Of a stretch of 6,443 bases of DNA, positions 1 through 4,460 are shown piece after piece. Positions within the stretch are counted from its first letter, which is position 1. Every line of letters begins with the position of its first letter. The position numbers and the translations under genes are program-made. This DNA comes from an uncultured Sutterella sp. (GTDB lineage: Bacteria; Pseudomonadota; Gammaproteobacteria; Burkholderiales; Burkholderiaceae_F). The DNA lies in the NCBI GenBank assembly GCA_900764215.1, contig CAAFNI010000301.1:1-6443 (forward strand), read 5' to 3'. Below the pieces are notes generated by a model. It saw nothing but the letters and a program-made list of their open reading frames with translations. It did no database searches and was not told where the DNA came from.

Positions 1-1554
1 CGGAATCTCATACTGCGTCACCGCAAACGAGACGTCCTTGAGCGCGTTCGAATAGACGGCCTTCGTTCGGGAGTACGAGACCGGAATGTAGACCGCGGCG
101 TCCGTGATGCGCACGAGCACCTCGCGGATCATTTTGGCGCGTTCGGCCTCGTCGGCCTCCGTCATGAGGTCCGTGACGAGCGCGTCGATGTGCGCCTTGT
201 CGGCAAGTCCGATCTGGGACTGATAGTCGCCGTGGGCCGGAATGCGCCACGAGGAAAGATAGCTCTGCGGATCGTAAGGGGCGCCCCAGGAGAGCGAATA
301 CTGAAGATCGAACTCGCCCGTGCGCTGACGGTCGAGATACGCCTGCTTTTCCTCGCCGATCACGCGAAGCTCGACGCCGATCACGCGAAGGTCGCCCTGC
401 ATGGCTTCGGCGATCGTCTTTTCGTGCGCGTTGTTAGCGTTGAAGTAGAAGTCAAGCGAGAGCCTTGCGCCGTCCTTGACGCGCACGCCGTCCGCGCCGG
501 GCCGCCAGCCGGCTTCGTCAAGGATTGCGGCCGCGCGCTTCGGATCGTACCCCCGCTCCTTGAGCGCAATGTCGCAGTAGGGCACGTTCTTGGCAAAGAG
601 CGTCATCGCCGGCGCCTCCGTGCCGTTGAGAATGCCGTCGACCACGGCCTGGCGGTTGAAGGCGTAGGCCAGCGCCTCGCGCACCCGCACATCCCTCGTG
701 ATCGGCCGGTTCGAATTGACGAGAATGGCCCTAGAGGCGATCGGTTCGCTCACGGCGGTGTTGAGGCGCCCCTCTTGCGCGAGCTTCTTGAACGCATCGC
801 CCGTGAGCTGGTCGCCGTCCGCCCCGAAGACGAGATCGATCTCGCCCTTCTCAAGCGCCATCAGCATGGTCTGCGTATTGGGCACGACGTTCCAGCGCAC
901 GGCGGGCACGATCGGCTTCTCGCCCCAGTAGGCCTCGTTGCGCCTGAAGACTGCGTACTGCTGATCCTTGTGCTCGTCGAGCACCCAGGGACCCGTGCCC
1001 GCCAGACAGGAAACGCCGTCCTTCGTGCCGCCGTTCTTCATGCAGGCGGGCGAAATGAAGCGGAAGGGCCGGGAGAGGCCCAGCTCGATGAGCGCCGGGA
1101 AATACGGATGCTTCAGATGGAGCCGCCACGTATGCTCGTCGAGCGCTTCGCTTGACTCGATCTCGTTGATCATGTCAAGCCATGCATGGCGCGTGCGGTT
1201 CGCCAGCACCGCGTCGATGTTCTTCTTGACGGCATCGGCCGTAAAGGGGGTCCCGTCCGTGAACTTCACGCCCCGGCGCAGATGAAAGGTGTAGGTTCGC
1301 CCGTCGTCCGAAATCTCCCAGCGCTCGGCAAGCGCGGGCTTGACGCCTTCGGGCGTGTTGAAGACCAGCGGCTCGAACACCATCGCCTGCGCGGCCATCT
1401 CGCCCAGATAGAGGTGCGGATTGATGTTGCGGATGTCCTTCATGCTCGCATATTCGAGCACGGTTTTCTTCTGAACATCGGCGGGGGCGCCGGATTCGCC
1501 GCAGCCCGAAAGCACAAGGGCGCCGGCGGCGGCGAGAGCAAGCATGCGATTCAT
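1..1554 (-). CDS. nikA: Nickel ABC transporter substrate-binding lipoprotein, NikA-like (3' end cut by window edge)
   Basis: This is a family 5 periplasmic solute-binding protein that would capture a nickel chelate and hand it to a NikBC-type permease. 518 codons are open to base 1; the end aligns about ten residues short of the E. coli NikA C-terminus. The N-terminus is a lipoprotein signal with lipobox LSGC (Cys18), so the protein is probably membrane-anchored, whereas E. coli NikA is soluble. NikA hallmarks are INPHLY (about residues 44-49), RHAW (122-125), RPFRF (162-166), GTGPW and WGAPYDP (423-429). From memory of E. coli NikA mature numbering, the Ni-ligand site residues R97, W100, R137, W398, Y402 and H416 correspond to R122, W125, R162, W423, Y427 and H441, all present at a constant offset of 25. 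The start is chosen because GGAAGGA lies 8-10 bases upstream. Partner nik genes would lie beyond base 1. A related peptide or metal-chelate binder is less likely. Confidence 0.9.
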   Translation of the reverse strand, partial: MNRMLALAAAGALVLSGCGESGAPADVQKKTVLEYASMKDIRNINPHLYLGEMAAQAMVFEPLVFNTPEGVKPALAERWEISDDGRTYTFHLRRGVKFTDGTPFTADAVKKNIDAVLANRTRHAWLDMINEIESSEALDEHTWRLHLKHPYFPALIELGLSRPFRFISPACMKNGGTKDGVSCLAGTGPWVLDEHKDQQYAVFRRNEAYWGEKPIVPAVRWNVVPNTQTMLMALEKGEIDLVFGADGDQLTGDAFKKLAQEGRLNTAVSEPIASRAILVNSNRPITRDVRVREALAYAFNRQAVVDGILNGTEAPAMTLFAKNVPYCDIALKERGYDPKRAAAILDEAGWRPGADGVRVKDGARLSLDFYFNANNAHEKTIAEAMQGDLRVIGVELRVIGEEKQAYLDRQRTGEFDLQYSLSWGAPYDPQSYLSSWRIPAHGDYQSQIGLADKAHIDALVTDLMTEADEAERAKMIREVLVRITDAAVYIPVSYSRTKAVYSNALKDVSFAVTQYEIP

Positions 1555-1621
1555 GAAAATGGTCCTTCCGTTGCAGTGTCGTGTGCCGGGATCCTCGGCC
1601 TGCGGCCGGCCCCGCATCGAC

Positions 1622-1650
1622 ATCATACTATTTTAAAAATCTTCATACCT
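1622..1650 (-). promoter_or_regulatory. Putative nikA promoter with two GTATGA direct repeats (possible NikR half-sites)
   Basis: On the minus strand GTATGA occurs at 1648-1643 and again at 1628-1623, 20 bp apart, flanking a short AT-rich island (ATTTT-T-AAAAT) in otherwise GC-rich DNA. TATGAT (1627-1622) is a fair -10 box and would give a leader of about 60 nt, but no convincing -35 is seen. GTATGA is the half-site of the E. coli NikR operator (GTATGA-N16-TCATAC). Here the two copies are direct, not inverted, so assignment to NikR is inference. Confidence 0.4.
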
Positions 1651-1717
1651 CACCCGATCGTACGAGTCGCCGCGTTCGGAAGGAGAAGCTTGACGCGGCG
1701 CCTCGGCGCCCGACACG

Positions 1718-1752
1718 CGAAAAGGAGCACGCTCCCTAGAACGTGCTCCTTT
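1718..1752 (-). terminator. Hairpin terminator downstream of the flavoprotein gene
   Basis: AAAGGAGCACG (1721-1731) and CGTGCTCCTTT (1742-1752) form a perfect 11-bp stem with a 10-nt loop. Read on the minus strand, the stem ends in a run of four T before CGCG. It lies about 60 bp past the flavoprotein stop and upstream of the nikA leader, so it probably insulates nikA from the reductase transcript. The short T run makes its strength uncertain. Confidence 0.6.
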
Positions 1753-1766
1753 AGCATTGTCGGCTT

Positions 1767-1790
1767 GCCGGCTCTTGGCGGCCGGCTTTT
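1767..1790 (+). other. Secondary hairpin in the nikA-flavoprotein spacer
   Basis: Two copies of the self-complementary GCCGGC (1767-1772, 1781-1786) can pair across an 8-nt loop. Four T follow on the plus strand, giving a weak terminator shape for plus-strand transcripts. No plus-strand gene runs into it. It may add structure to the flavoprotein 3' end or block antisense transcription. Confidence 0.3.
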
Positions 1791-1814
1791 GATCCGAGGG
1801 GAAGAATCCGAAGA

Positions 1815-3371
1815 TTACTTCATCGCGGCGAAGTTTTCGCCGGCGATCATGCCGAACGTCAGGGCGTCGATGACGGCCACCGTGCCGAGACGGGAGGCGC
1901 CGTGGACGCCGCCGGTCACTTCACCGCCGGCATAGAGGCCCTTGATCGGCTGATGCGTGGAGGCGGAGATGACTTCAGCCTTTTCGTTGATCATGACGCC
2001 GCCCATCGTGTGGTGGATCTTCGGGCAGCATTCGATGCCGTAGAACGGGCCCTGGGAGACGGTCAGACCGTTGTTGAAGGAGAGGATGCGGCCGAAGTCC
2101 TTGTCTTCGCCGGCCTTGACGAAGCCGTTGAACTTCTTGACTTCTTCGAGGAAGGCGTCCTTCTTGATGCCGAAGTGGTCGGCGAGGGCTTCGAGCGTGT
2201 CGAACTTCTTGACCGTGCCCATTTCAAGCGGAAGCTTGACGAAGGACGGGTTGATGGCCTTCACGATGGAGTCGTCGCAGACGGCGATCGGGTAGTTTTC
2301 ATCCGTGCCGATGACCTTGAAGAGGGCGTCGGACTTGATCTTGCGGCCGGCGTGTTCGTCCATGAAGCGGCGGCCGGTCTTGCGGTCGACGACGAGGCCG
2401 AGGTCCATGCAGGCGTGGTTCGTGAAGTTCACGGAAACGCCGAAGCCCTTTTCACGCGGGTTGCAGTACGGCAGGAACTGGAGCCAGCAGAGCTGAACCG
2501 GAGCGGCGCCGATGCCGAGGGCCTTGATCAGCACGCCGGCGGTGGCGCCGGGCTGGTTCGTGGAGTCGGTCGTCGGGACGACGCGCGGGTCCTGGATCTG
2601 GCGGAAGAAGATGTCGCGGGAGAAGCCGCCGGCGGCGAGCATCACGCCCTTCGTGGCGCGGATGACGGCCTTCTTGCCGGTCTTGTTTTCAAGGTCGTCG
2701 GACACGGCCTTGTTGTTGAAGCGGTAGCCCGTGCGGCAGACGATGCCGGCGACGGAGCCGTCTTCGTTCATGACGAAGTCGTCGAACTTGCAGCGGGTGC
2801 GGATGACGACGTTCTTGAGCTTCTTGAGCTCTTCGTGCATCGGGCGGATGTAGCCGGAGCCGGTGCCGGCCTTGATTTCATAGGAACGCGGAACGGAGTG
2901 GCCGCCTTCGAAGAGCATCTTGTTGGGCACGAATTCGCAGCCGCAGTCGACAACCATCTTGATCGTGTCGTTGCAGCGGTCGGCGATGGTGGCGAGGAGG
3001 TTCGTGTGGTTGATGCCGAGGCCGTCCTTCAGGCAGTCGGCGATGAAGAGCTCCTTGCTGTCCTTGATGCCCTGGGCCTTCTGGACCGGATTGACCGGGC
3101 AGGCGACGTTGCCGCCGCAGATGGCGGAGTTGCCGCCGACCGTGGACATCTTTTCAATCATGAGGACGTTGAGACCGGCGCGACCGGCCTTCAGGGCGCA
3201 GGCCATGCCGGCGAAGCCCGAACCGATGATGACGACGTCAAACGTTTCGTCGTACTTGGCAACGGACTTGGCGGGGATGCCGGCGTGCACGGCGGCGGCG
3301 GACATCATGGCGGCGGAAGCGGCGACGGCGGACTTGAGGAAGCCGCGGCGGCTGGTATCGATCTGGGTCAT
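1815..3371 (-). CDS. Tat-exported FAD-dependent reductase, flavocytochrome c fumarate reductase family (flavin subunit)
   Basis: This is a periplasmic flavoprotein that would reduce an unsaturated organic acid using electrons from a haem partner. The Tat signal has a twin-arginine SRRGFLK motif (residues 7-13) and likely cleavage after about residue 30. The Rossmann motif GSGFAG (50-55), with the ribose-binding Glu73 in MIEK, marks the FAD domain. The C-terminal block HHTMGG (453-458), GGEVTGGVHGASRLG and DALTFGMIAG matches Shewanella flavocytochrome c. Arg343, His454 and Arg494 line up with the Fcc3 catalytic residues R402, H504 and R544. The Fcc3 HPT (H365) and TEAVR (T377, E378, R381) substrate motifs appear replaced by LPY and NHACM, so fumarate is doubtful; urocanate-, acrylate- or cinnamate-type substrates are possible. 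No haem motif or FMN-bind domain is present. GGAGA lies 9 nt before the start used; an ATG at 3380 abuts that GGAGA and is unlikely. The substrate is unknown. Confidence 0.9.
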   Translation of the reverse strand: MTQIDTSRRGFLKSAVAASAAMMSAAAVHAGIPAKSVAKYDETFDVVIIGSGFAGMACALKAGRAGLNVLMIEKMSTVGGNSAICGGNVACPVNPVQKAQGIKDSKELFIADCLKDGLGINHTNLLATIADRCNDTIKMVVDCGCEFVPNKMLFEGGHSVPRSYEIKAGTGSGYIRPMHEELKKLKNVVIRTRCKFDDFVMNEDGSVAGIVCRTGYRFNNKAVSDDLENKTGKKAVIRATKGVMLAAGGFSRDIFFRQIQDPRVVPTTDSTNQPGATAGVLIKALGIGAAPVQLCWLQFLPYCNPREKGFGVSVNFTNHACMDLGLVVDRKTGRRFMDEHAGRKIKSDALFKVIGTDENYPIAVCDDSIVKAINPSFVKLPLEMGTVKKFDTLEALADHFGIKKDAFLEEVKKFNGFVKAGEDKDFGRILSFNNGLTVSQGPFYGIECCPKIHHTMGGVMINEKAEVISASTHQPIKGLYAGGEVTGGVHGASRLGTVAVIDALTFGMIAGENFAAMK

Positions 3372-3451
3372 TCTTGACATTCTCCATTCGGATTGGATTC
3401 ACGACCGGCGGGCGGATGCTTTTGACATTGCTCTTCGCCGGCGACACCGCT

Positions 3452-3457
3452 ATTTTT
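3452..3457 (-). promoter_or_regulatory. Predicted -10 box of the flavoprotein promoter
   Basis: AAAAAT on the minus strand lies in a T-rich patch within GC-rich DNA and matches four of six -10 consensus positions. Its last base is 35.5 bp from the centre of the nearer operator dyad (3487.5), the same distance as at the divergent promoter. The predicted transcript start is near 3445, with a leader of about 74 nt. No -35 hexamer is recognisable, consistent with an activated promoter. Confidence 0.4.
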
Positions 3458-3475
3458 CTCCTCTCCCCTTCTTTC

Positions 3476-3517
3476 GGCTACCTACCCGGGTACAGACCTG
3501 ACCCATACCAAAGTATG
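3476..3517 (-). promoter_or_regulatory. Operator module facing the flavoprotein gene (two dyads 23 bp apart)
   Basis: The distal dyad is CATACCAAAGTATG (3504-3517; CATAC-N4-GTATG). The proximal dyad is the perfect palindrome TACCCGGGTA (3483-3492). Centres are 3510.5 and 3487.5. Read toward the flavoprotein gene, this module aligns without gaps to the plus-strand module at 3683-3724: 27 of 42 positions match by my count, including CATAC, GGTATG and GGTAGGTAG. The proximal dyad would be centred near -42.5 from the predicted transcript start, a usual place for an activator that touches RNA polymerase. The regulator is not identified. Confidence 0.6.
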
Positions 3518-3682
3518 CAGGGTTTACCCTTACATTCCCAAACAGCCTGCCTGCATGGGTTTGGCAGGAATGTCATTGCGAACTCTTCAGCCCGTACGGG
3601 TTTCCCCTCAAAATCAGGCAGAACGCGACGCCCGGGGCCCGGACCGGCGCACGGCACCCCGGCCATGGAACGGCCGACAACC
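3518..3682. other. Spacer between the twin operators, with short palindromes
   Basis: No gene is supported in this 165-bp stretch. It holds AGGGT-TT-ACCCT (3519-3530), a CCTGCC/GGCAGG inverted repeat (3546-3551 with 3563-3568), the perfect palindrome CCCGTACGGG (3591-3600), and a GC-rich patch with CCCGGGGCCC (3631-3640). The CCCGTACGGG centre (3595.5) is close to the midpoint of the two operator modules. These could be extra protein sites or chance products of high GC. Confidence 0.35.
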
Positions 3683-3724
3683 CATACCGCGGTATGCATG
3701 AAATACATACTTTGGTAGGTAGGC
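3683..3724 (+). promoter_or_regulatory. Operator module facing the cytochrome gene (two dyads 23 bp apart)
   Basis: The distal site CATACCGCGGTATG (3683-3696) is a perfect 14-bp palindrome. The proximal site CATACTTTGGTAGG (3706-3719) is the same CATAC-N4-GTATG plan with one changed base, followed by a second GTAG. Centres are 3689.5 and 3712.5. The 12-mer CATACTTTGGTA is also present, inverted, in the left module (3506-3517). The proximal centre is about -42.5 relative to the predicted transcript start. Confidence 0.6.
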
Positions 3725-3742
3725 GCACGGCGCGCTCTTTCC

Positions 3743-3748
3743 TATGAT
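3743..3748 (+). promoter_or_regulatory. Predicted -10 box of the cytochrome promoter
   Basis: TATGAT matches five of six -10 consensus positions. The predicted transcript start is near 3755, giving a leader of about 88 nt. The region where a -35 should lie (about 3720-3725, TAGGCG) is poor and overlaps the operator tail, which fits activator dependence. Confidence 0.5.
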
Positions 3749-3842
3749 GTGATCCAACGAAGCGCATCGGATGCCCCGCGGGCGTCCGCAGCTCCAGACT
3801 TGCGCGCTTCAGGTCTCAGATCAAATAATAGGAAAACCAAAA

Positions 3843-4196
3843 ATGAAGATGACGACGCTCCTCGTTGCAACGCTCTGCGCTGCGACGTTCGCCTTCGGCT
3901 CCGCCCAGGCGGCCGATCAGAAGTTCGGCGCCGACCGCCACATCGGCATGGGCCTCACCTGCGAAACCTGCCATGGTCCGGACAAGGCCAATCCTCAGGA
4001 ACCCACGATCGACACGTGCAGGCAGTGCCACGACGTCAAGGCCCTGGTTGAGAAGACCAAGGACGTCAAGCCCGCCAACCCGCACATGTCTCCGCACTAC
4101 CGCGACGAGCTTGAATGCACGAACTGCCACCTGATGCACGGCGAAACCGAGAACTATTGCGATCAGTGCCATCAGTTCGGCTTCAAGGTCCCCTGA
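3843..4196 (+). CDS. Exported tetrahaem cytochrome c, electron-transfer partner of the flavoprotein (flavocytochrome c haem domain)
   Basis: This is a 117-residue periplasmic cytochrome that would carry electrons from a membrane quinol dehydrogenase to the flavoprotein encoded divergently. The signal peptide is a short basic start, a hydrophobic core and AQA (residues 21-23), with cleavage probably after Ala23. Four CxxCH haem motifs are at 40-44, 59-63, 92-96 and 106-110. There are exactly four other histidines (33, 81, 85, 99), enough for bis-His ligation of every haem. The C-terminal pattern ECTNCH...YCDQCHQFGF closely resembles the end of the haem domain of Shewanella Fcc3, and the protein stops there, where Fcc3 continues into its flavin domain. 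Wolinella has a comparable split arrangement (FccA/FccB). The start is chosen because the signal peptide begins here and AGGA lies about 9 nt upstream; longer in-frame starts have no signal peptide. A strong terminator follows. Confidence 0.92.
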   Translation: MKMTTLLVATLCAATFAFGSAQAADQKFGADRHIGMGLTCETCHGPDKANPQEPTIDTCRQCHDVKALVEKTKDVKPANPHMSPHYRDELECTNCHLMHGETENYCDQCHQFGFKVP

Positions 4197-4201
4197 TTCC
4201 C

Positions 4202-4221
4202 CGAACCGGCGCGCCGGTTCG
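4202..4221. repeat. Perfect 20-bp palindrome just after the cytochrome stop
   Basis: CGAACCGGCG followed by its exact reverse complement, starting 6 bp past the TGA. In RNA it folds to an 8-bp stem with a four-base loop, with no T run after it. It may protect the short cytochrome mRNA from 3' decay or be a protein site; a role as terminator is unlikely given the better one downstream. Confidence 0.55.
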
Positions 4222-4294
4222 ACAAAGAGCTTCGATGAGGATGCTCTCCTCAATATCTCCTGCCTCATTGCAAGCTTCATCCCCCGAAGGCGCT

Positions 4295-4327
4295 CGCCCG
4301 GCCGGTCACCGGACGGGCGCTTTTTTT
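4295..4327 (+). terminator. Strong intrinsic terminator of the cytochrome gene
   Basis: CGCCCG (4295-4300) pairs with CGGGCG (4314-4319). After one mismatch, CCGG (4302-4305) pairs with CCGG (4309-4312) around a TCA loop. Seven T follow (4321-4327). This is a textbook GC-rich stem with a U tract, and it separates the cytochrome from the PAP2-EptA gene. Confidence 0.92.
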
Positions 4328-4354
4328 ACATCCTTTCTGACATGGCGCAAGCCC

Positions 4355-4415
4355 TTTGACGTCCCTTTGACGCCCGCTTCACGCCGCATTGACGGAGCGT
4401 CACGCGGTTTTGACG
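4355..4415 (+). promoter_or_regulatory. Phased array of TTGACG-type repeats, probable response-regulator binding region
   Basis: TTGACG is found at 4356, 4367, 4389 and 4410. Diverged copies TTCACG (4378) and GTCACG (4399) fill the gaps, so six units start every 11, 11, 11, 10 and 11 bp, one per helical turn. OmpR/PhoB-family response regulators bind head-to-tail on direct repeats of this spacing, and eptA-type genes are classic targets of such a regulator (PmrA). The last repeat ends exactly 10 bp before the -10 candidate, as in PhoB-dependent promoters, though the repeat is on the opposite strand to a Pho box. The regulator's identity is unknown. Confidence 0.6.
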
Positions 4416-4425
4416 TCTCCGGCCC

Positions 4426-4431
4426 GATACT
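4426..4431 (+). promoter_or_regulatory. Predicted -10 box of the PAP2-EptA promoter
   Basis: GATACT matches four of six -10 positions and begins 10 bp after the last TTGACG repeat. The -35 position (about 4403-4408, CGCGGT) has no consensus and is covered by the array, as expected if a bound regulator replaces -35 contacts. The predicted leader is only about 23 nt, with AGAGG about 7 nt before the ATG. Confidence 0.45.
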
Positions 4432-4460
4432 GCAGGCATCGAAAACCCCAGAGGCTTCGC

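Noticed and set aside
190..1155. A 321-codon open frame on the plus strand opposite nikA
   Set aside because: The minus frame reads as NikA along its full length with its ligand residues; the plus frame shows no family features.
1697..1710. GGCGCC-TC-GGCGCC as a second terminator
   Set aside because: A very short stem and loop with no T tract; such GC palindromes are common at this composition.
1902..3377. A 491-codon open frame on the plus strand opposite the flavoprotein gene
   Set aside because: Its translation is a low-complexity run of Ala, Val, Asp, Glu and Gly with no domain, typical of the antisense of a high-GC gene with biased codons. The minus-strand flavoprotein is unmistakable.
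3372..3380. Start of the flavoprotein at the ATG ending at 3380
   Set aside because: The only ribosome-site-like GGAGA directly touches that ATG, while it is 9 nt from the ATG at 3371. Both give the same Tat signal, so the effect is three residues.
3478..3767. Short open frames on both strands in the divergent control region
   Set aside because: No credible ribosome site or recognisable protein; they cover the operator dyads, which better explain the sequence.
3771..3842. Upstream in-frame start for the cytochrome (24 extra residues)
   Set aside because: It would bury the signal peptide inside the protein; the start at 3843 has a ribosome site and begins a normal signal peptide.
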